Assembly: GCA_964429575.1 (NCBI GenBank)
Contig: CAYSCX010000004.1
Span: 93,753 to 157,752, forward strand
From: CAYSCX01 sp964429575
GTDB taxonomy: Bacteria; Desulfobacterota; Binatia; Binatales; Binataceae
Direction of reading: 5' to 3'
Length of the DNA: 64,000 bases
In this document: piece after piece, positions 32,832 to 42,265 of the stretch
Position numbering within the stretch: position 1 is the first letter of the stretch
Layout of the letters: each line of letters begins with the position of its first letter
The notes under the pieces: model-generated
What the model was told of the DNA's origin: nothing
Databases searched by the model: none
Seen by the model: the letters and a program-made list of their open reading frames with translations, nothing else
Program-made: the position numbers and the translations under genes

Positions 32832-33437
32832 ATGCCACGTCTGCGCCAGGTAAGCCTCGCCGAGGCATCGCCGGAGATCAAAGAGCTGTACAAGCAGTTC
32901 TTCGGCGATCGCGATCCGGTCAAACAGCCCGGCACTGCGACCGGCACGCCCGGCGATTACTGGACCACGTTCGCGCTGGTGCCCGACCTGCTCTTTCAGG
33001 CGCGCACCACGCTCGGCGCGCTGCTGGCGCCGGGCCGCAAGCTCGATCCGAAGCTGCGCGAGCTTGCGATCCTTCGCACCGGAATCGTCGGCGACTCCAA
33101 GTTCGAGTACTCGCAGCACTTGAAGGTCGCGCGGATGGTCGGCGTGCCGGACCACAAGCTCGACGCGATCAAGTCATGGGCGCTGTCGGACAAGTTCACG
33201 CCGCAGGAGCGGGCGGTGATGCAGGCGACCGACGAGCTGGTCGGCCGCAACCTGGTCGAGGACGCGACGTTCGCGGATTTGAAGCGCCATCTTCCCGACG
33301 AACAAATCCTGGAACTTTTCTACGTAATCGGGCTTTGGCGGATGCACGGCATGATCGTGCGCGCGCTGCATCTGGAGTACGACAACGACACCACCGCGCG
33401 AATGGTTGAAGTGCCGGCGCCGGTCGTGACGGCCTGA
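32832..33437 (+). CDS. Carboxymuconolactone decarboxylase (AhpD-like) family protein
   Basis: 201 aa from ATG 32832, preceded by AGGAGG. The CMD helix bundle is visible: K-L-R-E-L-A-I-L-R-T-G-I-V-G-D-S-K-F-E-Y-S-Q-H (about 73-95). The CxxC of peroxidase-type AhpD is absent; the E-x-x-x-H pattern is that of the non-peroxidase branch. Such genes often accompany aromatic, steroid or alkylated compound degradation. Convergent with an acyl-CoA dehydrogenase, which fits a catabolic context but proves no reaction. Confidence 0.82.
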   Translation: MPRLRQVSLAEASPEIKELYKQFFGDRDPVKQPGTATGTPGDYWTTFALVPDLLFQARTTLGALLAPGRKLDPKLRELAILRTGIVGDSKFEYSQHLKVARMVGVPDHKLDAIKSWALSDKFTPQERAVMQATDELVGRNLVEDATFADLKRHLPDEQILELFYVIGLWRMHGMIVRALHLEYDNDTTARMVEVPAPVVTA

Positions 33438-33485
33438 AAATCAGCGCGGCCAGAGCGATCGCTCGGCCCGGCCGCATCATCTTTG

Positions 33486-34679
33486 CTAGCGCGCCTTCGG
33501 CAGACCGAGCACGCGCTCCGCGATGATGTTGCGCTGAATCTCCGAGGTGCCCGCCTCGATGGTGTTCGCGCGCGAGCGCAGGAATCCATGCTGCCAGCGT
33601 CCCGACTCGATCGCGTGCGGTGATCCTTTCACCAGCTGGCTCGCCGGCCCCTCGATTTCCATCACGAACTCGTGCATGCGCTGATTGAGCTCCGACCACG
33701 CGAGCTTCGAGATCGATCCCTCGGGACCCGGAGTGCCGCCCTTGAGAATTTTTGAGAAGGTCCGGTACGCCGTGTACTTCATCATCTCGAGATCGACGTA
33801 GAACTGCGCGAGCTTCTGCCGCACCGATGGATCCTTGGTCGCCGGCGAGCCGGAGCGGTTCAGCTTCTTCGTCAGTTCCACGATCTCATCGAACGTGATC
33901 CGGAATCGCGTGACGCTCGCGAGCGCGAAGGTCCCGCGCTCGTTCATCAGCGTGGTCATCGCGACCCGCCAGCCCTCGTTGAGCCCGCCGACCAGGTTTT
34001 CGCGAGGCACCCGCACGTCTTCGAAAAACATTTCATTGAATTCGGACTCACCGGTCATCTGCCGAAGCGGCTTGACCGTGATGCCCGGCGTCTTCATGTC
34101 GACCAGCAGGTACGAAAGCCCGCGGTGTTTGGGCGCGTCAGGGTCGGTGCGCACCAGCAGCATGCACCAGTCCGAGATGTGCGCGAGCGTGGTCCAGACC
34201 TTCTGTCCGTTGACGATAAAGTAATCGCCCTTGAGTTCGGCGCGGGTTTTCAGCGACGCGACATCCGAGCCGGAGTTGGGCTCCGAAAATCCCTGGCACC
34301 AGATTTCCTCGCACGTGAGGATCTTCTTGAGGTAGCGCTTTTTCTGCTCGTCGGTACCATGCGTGACAATCGTGGGGCCGGCCATTGAAAGCCCCAGCCC
34401 GTTGAGCGGCGCGGGCGCGCGATGTCGCGCCATCTCTTCATTGAAGATCGCCATCTCGACCTGGCTCGCGCCCTGACCGCCATACTCCTTGGGCCACGCA
34501 AGTCCCAGCAGCCCCGCGTTGAAGAGGCGAAGCTGCCACTGCTTCAGAAACTCGAGACGATCCATCTCCTGTGGTACGGAGAAGCCGGGGTCGCTCCAGC
34601 CCTTGGGCAGGTTCTCGCGCAGGAATGTGCGGACGCGATCGCGAAACTGTTCTTCTTCGGGACTGAAGCCGAGGTCCAT
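33486..34679 (-). CDS. Acyl-CoA dehydrogenase
   Basis: 397 aa, standard length. N-terminal helical domain (M-D-L-G-F-S-P-E-E-E-Q-F-R), middle domain with W-C-Q-G-F-S-E-P-N-S-G-S-D-V-A-S-L and V-N-G-Q-K-V-W-T, and the C-terminal FAD-contact end T-I-E-A-G-T-S-E-I-Q-R-N-I-I-A-E-R-V-L-G. It oxidises an acyl-CoA to the enoyl-CoA with FAD. The FadE-like subfamily with large R-x-x-x-W-x-x-L-A-H segments is frequent in steroid and branched-acid degraders. Substrate cannot be read from sequence. A paralogue lies at 45.7 kb. Confidence 0.92.
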   Translation of the reverse strand: MDLGFSPEEEQFRDRVRTFLRENLPKGWSDPGFSVPQEMDRLEFLKQWQLRLFNAGLLGLAWPKEYGGQGASQVEMAIFNEEMARHRAPAPLNGLGLSMAGPTIVTHGTDEQKKRYLKKILTCEEIWCQGFSEPNSGSDVASLKTRAELKGDYFIVNGQKVWTTLAHISDWCMLLVRTDPDAPKHRGLSYLLVDMKTPGITVKPLRQMTGESEFNEMFFEDVRVPRENLVGGLNEGWRVAMTTLMNERGTFALASVTRFRITFDEIVELTKKLNRSGSPATKDPSVRQKLAQFYVDLEMMKYTAYRTFSKILKGGTPGPEGSISKLAWSELNQRMHEFVMEIEGPASQLVKGSPHAIESGRWQHGFLRSRANTIEAGTSEIQRNIIAERVLGLPKAR

Positions 34680-34721
34680 GAATCGTCTCCGTGACGCGTG
34701 TCTTGGTTCGGTATCCGCGGA

Positions 34722-35189
34722 CTAGCTGCCGTTGGCGCCGAGCAATCTTATAACCTCGGCGCGTCCCCATTCGACCTCGGCGCGATGGCGCTTGGCCATC
34801 GACTCGAGAAACTCGCGGATCGCTCCGCGCTTCGGCGCGACCGCGAGCGCCTCCTCAACCTTGCGCGCGACCCACTCTTGTCCGCGATACATCAGGTCGA
34901 GCCGCTCGCGAAGCCGCGGGAGCGCGGAGACTTTCGCGGCGAACGGTCCGGTCCTGGTCGAGGGTTTTCCGCCCGCGCCGATGATCAGCCCCTCCAATTG
35001 ATCCGCGGTTTTCTGTTCTTCCGCGCGCGCGCCCACGAGGAACTGCTTGAGCTGGTCGTGCGAGGCCTGCTCGACCAGCGTATCGAGCGCGACCACGCCG
35101 GCGCGCTCGGATTCGAGCAGCAGGTTGAGCGCCTGCTCGAGTTTCTTCTCCACGCCGCGACTGTAGTGCGGCCCGCCGCTTTGGGGCAA
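34722..35189 (-). CDS. Ferritin-like (DUF6306-type) protein
   Basis: 155 aa from TTG 35189; a GTG at 35153 (M-E-K-K-L-E-Q-A-L) is an equally good start. Almost all helix, with E-S-E-R-A-G-V-V-A-L in helix 1, R-A-E-E-Q-K-T-A in helix 2, M-Y-R-G-Q-E-W-V-A-R-K-V-E-E and R-H-R-A-E-V-E-W-G in the last, the Glu/His pattern of four-helix ferritin-like bundles. Metal binding is plausible; role unknown. It lies 42 bp upstream of the acyl-CoA dehydrogenase. Confidence 0.6.
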   Translation of the reverse strand: MPQSGGPHYSRGVEKKLEQALNLLLESERAGVVALDTLVEQASHDQLKQFLVGARAEEQKTADQLEGLIIGAGGKPSTRTGPFAAKVSALPRLRERLDLMYRGQEWVARKVEEALAVAPKRGAIREFLESMAKRHRAEVEWGRAEVIRLLGANGS

Positions 35190-35213
35190 GCGACTGCGCG
35201 CAGCGCACGCGGG

Positions 35214-35573
35214 TCATCGCATCAGAAGACGGATCGAAATGAAAATCAGGAACACCGCGAAGGCCTTGCGAAGCATCGGGCCGGCGATGTCCACCGCGAT
35301 CTTCGCGCCGAAATAGGCGCCGAGCAAAATTCCCGCCGCGAGCAGCGCGGCGTATGCGACGTTTACGTTGTCGTGCTTGTAGTACTCGTACGCGCCGAGC
35401 AACCCCACCGGCGGCAGCAGCGCCGCGAGCGAGGTTCCGATCGCCGTGTGCTGATCGACCGCCAGCAGCAGTACCAGTGCGGGCACGATCAGAATTCCGC
35501 CGCCGACACCGAAGAACCCACCGAGTATTCCCGCGGCAAGCCCGATCGCGAGAACCAGCGCGTATTCCATCAT
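35214..35573 (-). CDS. Half-size TauE/SafE membrane protein
   Basis: 119 aa, about half the usual 250 aa. The family signature G-L-A-A-G-I-L-G-G-F-F-G-V-G-G-G-I-L-I-V-P-A-L is at residues 11-33 and a second G-I-L-L-G-A-Y-F-G-A-K-I-A at about 80-92. Four membrane segments are visible. Half-length members occur and presumably dimerise. The family exports sulfite or organosulfonates; the ligand here is unknown. ATG at 35573 or 35570. Confidence 0.78.
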   Translation of the reverse strand: MMEYALVLAIGLAAGILGGFFGVGGGILIVPALVLLLAVDQHTAIGTSLAALLPPVGLLGAYEYYKHDNVNVAYAALLAAGILLGAYFGAKIAVDIAGPMLRKAFAVFLIFISIRLLMR

Positions 35574-35699
35574 GGTCGTCTCTTTCGATTCGCAGTTGTG
35601 CCCGTCCGGCGGAAATCTCCGCTCGCGGGAAGTTTTGATTTGAGTCGGGAAGGCTAACAGATGACGGGCGGCGGCGCGAAACCGCGGTCCGCTTGAACG

Positions 35700-38600
35700 C
35701 TAATCGACGGCGTGGCGATGCGGCTCTTCCGCTGGCTCAATGACTCGCAGCTTGGGCGAGCGGCGAAACTTTCGGCGCACCCAGTTCTCGCCGTCGTCAA
35801 ACAGTGAGTATGCAACCGGCGTGATCAGCAATGTGATCAGCAAGCACAGCGTTTGACCGCCGATTACCACGATTGCGATCGGCCGATTTGACATCGCGCC
35901 GGCGCCAGTGCCGACTGCAACGGGTATCATGCCGGCAACCAGCGCTGCCGTGGTCATCAGGATTGGGCGCAGGCGTTGACGGTTGGCCGTGAGGATCGCC
36001 TCGCGCTTCGGCAGGCCCGCGCGCACGAGGTTGAGCGTCTGGTCGATCTGCAGGATCGAGTTCTTCTTGACGATGCCGAACAACAACAGAATGCCCAGCA
36101 GCGCGAACATCGCAAGGTGTTCGCCGAATATCAGCAGCGAGATCAGTGCAAACGGTACCGCCAGCGGCAGCGAGAGCATGATCGTAATCGGATGCACGAA
36201 GCTCTCGAACTGCGCGGCGAGCACCATGTACATGAAGATGACCGACAGCACGAACGCGATGGTGAATCCGTACACCATGTCGCGGTAGAACTTGGTCTGG
36301 CCGCCGAAACTTGCGGTGTACCCCGGCGGCAGGCGAAGTTCCGCGCCCTTCTTGGCCGCCGCCGTCATCAAATCAGTCATCGCGACTCCGGGCGCTGCGT
36401 TGAAGAGCAGCGAAATCTGCCGCTGACGCGACTGCCGATCGATTTGCGCCGGACCGGTGCCCTGCACCAGCGACGCCACGTTGTCGAGCCTCACTTGTCC
36501 GACGCGCGTCGACGGCACGGTCAGCCCCGCGATGACCGCGGCATTGTTGCGGTCGGCCTCCTCGAGCTGCAGGCGGACGTCGTAAGTCTCCTGGTCTTCA
36601 CGGTACCGCGTCACCACGTCGCCCTGCACCATGGTGCGCATCGTCCTGGCAATCTCGCCGACCCCAACTCCCAAGTCCGATGCCTTCTGCCGATCGATGT
36701 GCACCTGCAACTCGGGCAGGCCGCCCTCGTAGGTCGTGTCGAGGTCAACCACGCCCGGCATCTTCGCGAGCTGCTCTTGCAGACGAGACGTATAGCTGCG
36801 CAGCGTGTCGATGTCGGGACCGCGCACTTCGTATTGCAGGTCCACGCTTCGCCAGAAACCCTGATCCCAAGGTTTGAGCACCTCGACGCTCAATCTCAGC
36901 GCAGGGAATCCGCTCAGCAGCTTGCGCGCGTCCGCCATGACCAGTTTCTGGTTGCGCTTGCGCACGCCTAGCGGCTCTAGCTTCGTGATGACTTGCGCAT
37001 CGGTGACGCGGCCGGTACCGCTCGTGTCGCCGACCAGTGTGAGGAGGTGGCGGGTTTCGGGAATCGTCCACAAACGCCCCTCGATCTGGCGGACGACCTC
37101 ATCCATGCGTTGGAGCGAGTACCCGGGCGGCGCCTTGATGCGCACGGCGAACTCCGAGGAGTCGTCGTCGGACATGAATGCTCCGCCAACCATCTTTCCG
37201 ATCACAGGAATGGAGGCGACCAGCGCAATCGCGGCGAGCACGATCACCCACCTGTGGTCGAGCGACCATTCGAGCGCGTTCGCGTAGTGGTCCTCGATCC
37301 ATTTCTCCGCCCGCCAGTCGCGCGAATGCTTCTTGCCCGGCGCGGGCGGCTTGAGGAACCGCGAGCTGAGCATCGGCGTCAGCGTGAACGCGACCAGCAG
37401 CGAGACCATGATCGCGAACGCCATGGTGAGGCCGAATGAATTCATGAAGCGGCCGTTAACGCCGGGCATGAACGCGACGGGCAGGAATATGACGACCAAC
37501 GAAAGCGTGGTCGCGCTCACCGCGAGACCGACCTCTGCGGTCGCGGCCCTCGCCGCGGTGATCGCATCCATCCCCTTCTCTTCCATGAAGCGGTAGATGT
37601 TCTCGAGCACCACGATCGCATCGTCGATTACAATTCCGACTGCCAATGTCAGCGCGAGCAGCGTGATGCGGTTGAGCGTGAATCCCATCAAGAGAAGGAG
37701 CGAGTAGGTCGAAACAATCGACACCGGAATCGCCACCGCCGCGATCAGCGTCGAACGCAAGGACCCGAGGAAGAAGAACACCACGATCGCGGCGCACGCT
37801 CCGCCCAGGATGAGATGATCCTGCACGGTGTTGACTGCCTCGCGGATGAAATCCGAGATGTCGCGCGAGATGACTACTTTGACACCGGCCGGCAGCGTCG
37901 GCTTGATCTCCTCGAGGCGCTGATAAATTCCGTCCACCACCGCAATCGTGTTGGTGCCCGACTGCCGCCGCACCAGCATCGATACGGCGTTGCGTCCGTC
38001 CCAGCGCGAAAGCGAGCGCGCCTCCTTGACCGAGTCCTCGACCTTGCCGAGATCGCCCACCGTGATCGGCCGTCCGTCGTGAACCGAGACGATCACCTTG
38101 TTGAAGTCTGCCACGCTGGTGATCCGCCCGAGCGTCCGCAGCATCTCTTCTGAGCCGCCTTCTCTGAGCCGCCCGCCGGGATATTCCACGTTCTGTCGGT
38201 CGAGCGCGGTGGACACGTCGTGAATTGAAACTCCGGTCGCCGCGAGGCGGTCGGAGTCCATCAACACGTGGATTTCACGCTCCTGGCCGCCCACGATGAA
38301 AATCGAGCCAACCCCATCCAGCGACTCGAGCGGTTCCTTGATCAGTTTCCTGGCAAGCTCGGTGAGTTCCTTGATGCTCTGGTAGCCAGTGACCGTAAGT
38401 GTCAGCACCGGCACCGAGTCGAGGTCGAACTTCTGGACCAGCGGCGGCTTGGTGTCCTCGGGCAACTGGTCGAGCACCGTCCCGATCTTGTCGCGCACGT
38501 CCTGCACCGCGACCTCGAGCGGCTTTTCGAGTTTGAACTGGATGATGACGCGCGACACGCCTTCAAGGGTCGCCGAACGCAGCTCATCGATGCCGCTGAC

Positions 38601-38819
38601 CGTGTTGATCGCTTCCTCGAGCGGCTTGGTGACGCGCGCCTCGACCTCTTCAGGAGCGGCGCCGGGCAGCTGCGTCATCACCATGACGGTCGGCACGTCA
38701 ACCTTCGGGAACAGGTCCACGCCCAACCGGTAGTACGAGAACCAGCCCACCACGACCAGCAGGCCGACCAGCATGGTCGCGAACACCGGGCGGCGTACGC
38801 AGAGATCGGCGAGAATCAC
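35700..38819 (-). CDS. RND efflux pump permease (AcrB/HAE1 type)
   Basis: 1039 aa, full length. Starts V-R-R-P-V-F-A-T-M-L-V-G-L; the proton-relay residues are present (G-I-V-I-D-D-A-I-V-V-L-E-N in TM4 and G-I-V-K-K-N-S-I-L-Q-I-D in TM10). Large periplasmic porter and docking loops lie at about 40-330 and 560-860. It pumps hydrophobic compounds from the periplasm/inner membrane, driven by protons. It overlaps the adaptor gene by 4 bases. No outer-membrane TolC-type partner is encoded alongside, so a remote one must serve. Confidence 0.93.
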   Translation of the reverse strand: MILADLCVRRPVFATMLVGLLVVVGWFSYYRLGVDLFPKVDVPTVMVMTQLPGAAPEEVEARVTKPLEEAINTVSGIDELRSATLEGVSRVIIQFKLEKPLEVAVQDVRDKIGTVLDQLPEDTKPPLVQKFDLDSVPVLTLTVTGYQSIKELTELARKLIKEPLESLDGVGSIFIVGGQEREIHVLMDSDRLAATGVSIHDVSTALDRQNVEYPGGRLREGGSEEMLRTLGRITSVADFNKVIVSVHDGRPITVGDLGKVEDSVKEARSLSRWDGRNAVSMLVRRQSGTNTIAVVDGIYQRLEEIKPTLPAGVKVVISRDISDFIREAVNTVQDHLILGGACAAIVVFFFLGSLRSTLIAAVAIPVSIVSTYSLLLLMGFTLNRITLLALTLAVGIVIDDAIVVLENIYRFMEEKGMDAITAARAATAEVGLAVSATTLSLVVIFLPVAFMPGVNGRFMNSFGLTMAFAIMVSLLVAFTLTPMLSSRFLKPPAPGKKHSRDWRAEKWIEDHYANALEWSLDHRWVIVLAAIALVASIPVIGKMVGGAFMSDDDSSEFAVRIKAPPGYSLQRMDEVVRQIEGRLWTIPETRHLLTLVGDTSGTGRVTDAQVITKLEPLGVRKRNQKLVMADARKLLSGFPALRLSVEVLKPWDQGFWRSVDLQYEVRGPDIDTLRSYTSRLQEQLAKMPGVVDLDTTYEGGLPELQVHIDRQKASDLGVGVGEIARTMRTMVQGDVVTRYREDQETYDVRLQLEEADRNNAAVIAGLTVPSTRVGQVRLDNVASLVQGTGPAQIDRQSRQRQISLLFNAAPGVAMTDLMTAAAKKGAELRLPPGYTASFGGQTKFYRDMVYGFTIAFVLSVIFMYMVLAAQFESFVHPITIMLSLPLAVPFALISLLIFGEHLAMFALLGILLLFGIVKKNSILQIDQTLNLVRAGLPKREAILTANRQRLRPILMTTAALVAGMIPVAVGTGAGAMSNRPIAIVVIGGQTLCLLITLLITPVAYSLFDDGENWVRRKFRRSPKLRVIEPAEEPHRHAVD

Positions 38820-39937
38820 GAGCGCGTTTCCTTTTCCTGGTGTCGCGGATCGACCGCGACGCCGTCGGCCAGCCGATCGACTTCAGTGGTCGCGACCGTT
38901 TCACCGGCCTTCAACCCCTGGCTGATTTCGATCGTCTCGCCCAACGTGTCACCGGTGGTCACTTCGCGGGTGTGAGCAACATCGTTTTCGATCACAAACA
39001 CGCGCGCCACTCCGGCATATCGCAGCACCGCGGCCTTCGGAACAAACAGTGCGCGATCCTCCCCGAGGTTCGCCGTGATGTGCGCGAACGAGCCCGGCTT
39101 GAGGAGGCCGTCGGGATTCGCGACTTCCGCCTCGACCAGCAGCGTGCGCGTGACGTCGTCGATCGCCGGGGCGACGCGCGTGACGTTGCCACTGAAGACT
39201 TTGCCCGGGGTGGCATCGACGGTGAGCGTAACCTCCATACCAACCCGCACCATCGGCACGAACCGCTCCGGCACCGGCGCGCGAAGCTTCAGCGGATTGA
39301 TCGCGATTAACTCGAACAGTTCCTTGCCCGGCGTGATGTACTCGCCGAGCGAGGCCATGCGTTTTTGAACCGATCCCCCAAATGGCGCCCTTATCACTGT
39401 GTCGCCGAGCTTCTTTCGCGCGAGCGCAAGCGCCTTCTCGGCGGACTCCTTGTCGGCTTCGTCCACGTGCAGTGCCGAGGCGATCCGATCGTACTCGGCG
39501 CCCGAAATCGCGCCTTGGCTCTTGAGCTCCACCGCGCGGTCGAAATTCGCACCCGTGTTCTTGAGCCGCGCCTCCACCTGCTGCTGCGCCGCCTGCGCCG
39601 AATCCACTCTCAGCTGGTACTCGCGCGAATCGAGCCGGAGCAAAACCTGTCCCGCCTTCACTGAATCGCCGAAATCAGCCGCGACTTGCGCGACCGTGCC
39701 GTTTACCTCTGCCGCGATGATCGTGCGCTCGTTGGGGAACAACGCGCCCTGCGCCGAGGCGGTTCGCGTGAGCGTTCCTTCCTCAGCCTTGGCGACTGTG
39801 ACGATGACCTTCGACGATGCCGCCGGGTTGGCCGCGTCCGCCGCCGCGGTCGTATCGCGGCATCCCGCGAGCGCAAACGCACATAGCGCGAGCAATCCGG
39901 CCGCGCATCGTGCAGCTGGGTACTTATTCAATTGCAT
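38816..39937 (-). CDS. RND periplasmic adaptor (membrane fusion protein)
   Basis: 373 aa. A lipoprotein signal with A-L-C-A-F-A-L-A-G-C, beta-barrel/lipoyl segments (A-A-E-V-N-G-T-V-A-Q-V, D-S-V-K-A-G-Q-V-L-L-R-L-D), an alpha-hairpin (about 110-170) and the C-terminal G-L-K-A-G-E-T-V-A-T. It bridges the inner-membrane permease and an outer-membrane channel. It overlaps the TetR gene upstream by 10 bases and the permease downstream by 4, a single operon. Confidence 0.92.
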   Translation of the reverse strand: MQLNKYPAARCAAGLLALCAFALAGCRDTTAAADAANPAASSKVIVTVAKAEEGTLTRTASAQGALFPNERTIIAAEVNGTVAQVAADFGDSVKAGQVLLRLDSREYQLRVDSAQAAQQQVEARLKNTGANFDRAVELKSQGAISGAEYDRIASALHVDEADKESAEKALALARKKLGDTVIRAPFGGSVQKRMASLGEYITPGKELFELIAINPLKLRAPVPERFVPMVRVGMEVTLTVDATPGKVFSGNVTRVAPAIDDVTRTLLVEAEVANPDGLLKPGSFAHITANLGEDRALFVPKAAVLRYAGVARVFVIENDVAHTREVTTGDTLGETIEISQGLKAGETVATTEVDRLADGVAVDPRHQEKETRS

Positions 39938-40548
39938 GGAGCCGTTTGGAGACCCTTGAGGAATAATTCCAGTACCGCTTCTTCGTCCGCCTCGAGCGGC
40001 GAATCGGTCAGCTGCAACAGACGCCTGCGCAGCGTTCCTATGATCATTTCGTTGAGCATGAATGCTCCAAGTTGCGGATCGATTGGCCGAATCGCGCCGC
40101 GCTCGATCGCTTCCTTCAGCACCGACGCGAGAAAGTCGAGGTACGTGATGAACAGCTCGCGCAGCTCTTGCGCGAGCGGGTCGCCCGCGTTGAAATTGAC
40201 GAAGCTGGAATCAAGGATGAGCGCCTTTAGGAAGTCCTTATTGGAGTCGAGCTGACGGAATTGCTGTCGGACTATCGACTTGATGCGTTCGACCGGGTTC
40301 TCCGCCGCCGTTCCATTCGCGCGGAGTTCCGCGATATTCGCACGGAAACCCTGGGTAACCGCCGCATGCAGCAGTGATTCCTTGGTCGCGAAGTACAGGT
40401 AGATGGTTCCCTTCGCAACCTTCGCTTCTTCCGCAACCCGGTCGATAGTCGCCCCCTGAAAACCGTGCCGCCCAATGACGCGCCGAGTCGCGTCGAGAAT
40501 CTCTGAGACCCGGTATTCCTTGATCAGTTCTTCTCTTGAAGTCGCCAT
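39928..40548 (-). CDS. TetR-family transcriptional regulator
   Basis: 206 aa. N-terminal HTH: G-A-T-I-D-R-V-A-E-E-A-K-V-A-K-G-T-I-Y-L-Y-F-A-T-K-E-S-L-L (about 32-61), exact TetR signature; the C-terminal helical domain is variable, ligand unknown. It is the first gene of the RND operon and probably represses it and itself through repeats just upstream. Confidence 0.92.
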   Translation of the reverse strand: MATSREELIKEYRVSEILDATRRVIGRHGFQGATIDRVAEEAKVAKGTIYLYFATKESLLHAAVTQGFRANIAELRANGTAAENPVERIKSIVRQQFRQLDSNKDFLKALILDSSFVNFNAGDPLAQELRELFITYLDFLASVLKEAIERGAIRPIDPQLGAFMLNEMIIGTLRRRLLQLTDSPLEADEEAVLELFLKGLQTAPCN

Positions 40549-40554
40549 ACTGGT

Positions 40555-40590
40555 CGTTCAGTCAGTTGAACGTCTAGTCAGTCTAGGGCT
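40555..40590. promoter_or_regulatory. Candidate TetR operator
   Basis: GTTCA-gtcagt-TGAAC inverted repeat (40556-40571) and two AGTCAGT copies 16 bases apart (40560-40566, 40576-40582) lie just upstream of the TetR start. Dyads of this TGACT/AGTCA type are common operators of efflux-linked TetR proteins. Inference from position. Confidence 0.5.
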
Positions 40591-40663
40591 TGCGCAGATG
40601 CGAGGCAAGGGGTAGAAACGGCCGCCCGTCCATCCCGAAAACTCAGTTATTTCCGGTAGTTAA

Positions 40664-41653
40664 CTACGAACTCGAAGCCGCCGATCCGTGTTCCATCTTG
40701 TCGGCTATCAACTCCGAAAGGCGCTCCGCGGGTGCCTTGTGAAGGTCTGGCACCGCGAAGCCCGACGCTGCGGCGTGGCCACCGCCCCCGAACAACTGGG
40801 CGAGCTTCGACAGATCGACATCGCTGTCTGCGCTTCTGCGCAGGCTCACGCCCTGGCTGCGCAGGTCAAGCAACGCGACGACCATTCGCTGCTGCCCGGT
40901 GTAGAGTTTCGCCGCGACCTCGCTCGAGTATCCGAAGCAGCAGGCAGTCCTGATTGTGACTCCGCTCGGCAGCACCCGATCGACCACCGTCGCGTGAGCG
41001 AGCTCCGAGCTTCGGCGCAGCGCATCGTGCGCGTGCTCGAGCGCGATGCGCAGCCGTCGCGTCATCGTCGGTTCCTTGAGTTTCAGGATCTCGCGGTACG
41101 CCGCCGCGCCGCCGAGCGTCTGTACGGCGAGCGCCCAGTCCTGCGACTCGGGAATCCTGTGGATCCAGCGATCGTGATCGTCGGCCAACTCGGCAAATGG
41201 CTGAAACATTTCAAACTCGCGGCGCTTGGCCGCGCTCAGCACTTCCGCGCCCATGCGCTTTAGGTAATTGAACGTGAGGAGCGCCGCCGAGTACCTCTCC
41301 GTCAGCACCTTGCCCGCGAACGGCGCCTTGAACTCGGGCGCATCGGCGCGGGACACTGCGGTGCGATGATGATCGATCCAATAGATGCGCGCACCGTCGC
41401 GCGCGAGTGCACCGAGGTGGCGTCCCGTCGCTGGCGAAGTCCACGACAGATCAGTGATCCAAATTTCGTCCGCGCCGTCGCCCTTGGGCTGCAGCGCCTG
41501 GATCACCTTGTCGCTGTCGCTGTTCCCGGCGAGCGTCGTCGCCACCTTGTGACCGTCGTAAAAGCGCGCCACCGCCGCCGCTGCCATCACGCCGTCGAGG
41601 CATGACGGCCCATGGCTGACGATCTGGATCGAGCGGCGCGCCTTGGCGGGCAT
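40664..41653 (-). CDS. DHH-family phosphoesterase
   Basis: 329 aa from ATG 41653 (M-P-A-K-A-R-R-S-I-Q-I-V-S-H-G); the frame is open to 41728 but that part is Arg-rich and overlaps the divergent gene. Motifs: S-C-L-D-G-V-M-A-A-A-A (motif I), Y-W-I-D-H-H-R-T (DHH), and G-G-G-G-H-A-A-A-S-G-F (DHHA1 at about 300). Members hydrolyse phosphoester bonds in nanoRNA, cyclic dinucleotides or polyphosphates with Mn. Which substrate is unclear; the domain order DHH-DHHA1 without CBS or PAS resembles oligoribonuclease-type proteins. Confidence 0.82.
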   Translation of the reverse strand: MPAKARRSIQIVSHGPSCLDGVMAAAAVARFYDGHKVATTLAGNSDSDKVIQALQPKGDGADEIWITDLSWTSPATGRHLGALARDGARIYWIDHHRTAVSRADAPEFKAPFAGKVLTERYSAALLTFNYLKRMGAEVLSAAKRREFEMFQPFAELADDHDRWIHRIPESQDWALAVQTLGGAAAYREILKLKEPTMTRRLRIALEHAHDALRRSSELAHATVVDRVLPSGVTIRTACCFGYSSEVAAKLYTGQQRMVVALLDLRSQGVSLRRSADSDVDLSKLAQLFGGGGHAAASGFAVPDLHKAPAERLSELIADKMEHGSAASSS

Positions 41654-42265
41654 AAGGGATCGATTGTAGAGGAATCCGCGGACGCGGGCGACGCGCGTGC
41701 ACAGCCGGCGCCCCTGATTCGCCGCCACCTCGCCAATGCGCTTAGCGCGTCGCGGCTGCTCTTCGCCGCCGCATGGATTGCGTTCTTTGCGGCGGGCGCC
41801 GGGTCGCGCGCGCCGTACATAGCGCTCGCGACGGCTGCGTCGGTGTCCGACTTCATCGACGGACGCATCGCGCGCCGCCTGGCGATCATCGGTACCTACG
41901 GGCGCTGGCTCGACGGTGTCGCTGACGTCGTGTTTGTCCTCGCGGCGCTCTCATGCGAAGCCGCCGCTGGATCAATTCCCGCCTACATTCCTGCGCTGAT
42001 CGTGCTGTCGTTTGGGCAGTACGCGATTGACTCGATGCTGCTCGGTGCGGCCGGACGCGGGCCACTCAAAAGCCGGCTCGGCCACTGGGGCGGCGTGTTG
42101 AATTACACGCTGGTCGTGGTGCTTGCCGTCGCGCCGCCGCCCGCGTGGCCGGGTGAGTTCGTGCGGTGCATGGCGCCGGTGTGCGCGCTCTTTTACATTG
42201 CCGCGATCATCGAACGCGCGCTAGGGTATGGTGCTCGCGATCCTGGCCCGCCTCGCCTCGTGTGA
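41612..42265 (+). CDS. CDP-alcohol phosphatidyltransferase family enzyme
   Basis: 217 aa as the longest frame; its first 14 codons overlap the divergent DHH start, so the true start may lie downstream. The catalytic CDP-OH signature D-G-R-I-A-R...G...D...D is complete (F-I-D-G-R-I-A-R-R-L-A-I-I-G-T-Y-G-R-W-L-D-G-V-A-D, about 87-111), and six hydrophobic segments follow. The enzyme transfers a phosphatidyl group from CDP-diacylglycerol to an alcohol; the acceptor alcohol is unknown. Confidence 0.8.
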   Translation: MADDLDRAARLGGHKGSIVEESADAGDARAQPAPLIRRHLANALSASRLLFAAAWIAFFAAGAGSRAPYIALATAASVSDFIDGRIARRLAIIGTYGRWLDGVADVVFVLAALSCEAAAGSIPAYIPALIVLSFGQYAIDSMLLGAAGRGPLKSRLGHWGGVLNYTLVVVLAVAPPPAWPGEFVRCMAPVCALFYIAAIIERALGYGARDPGPPRLV

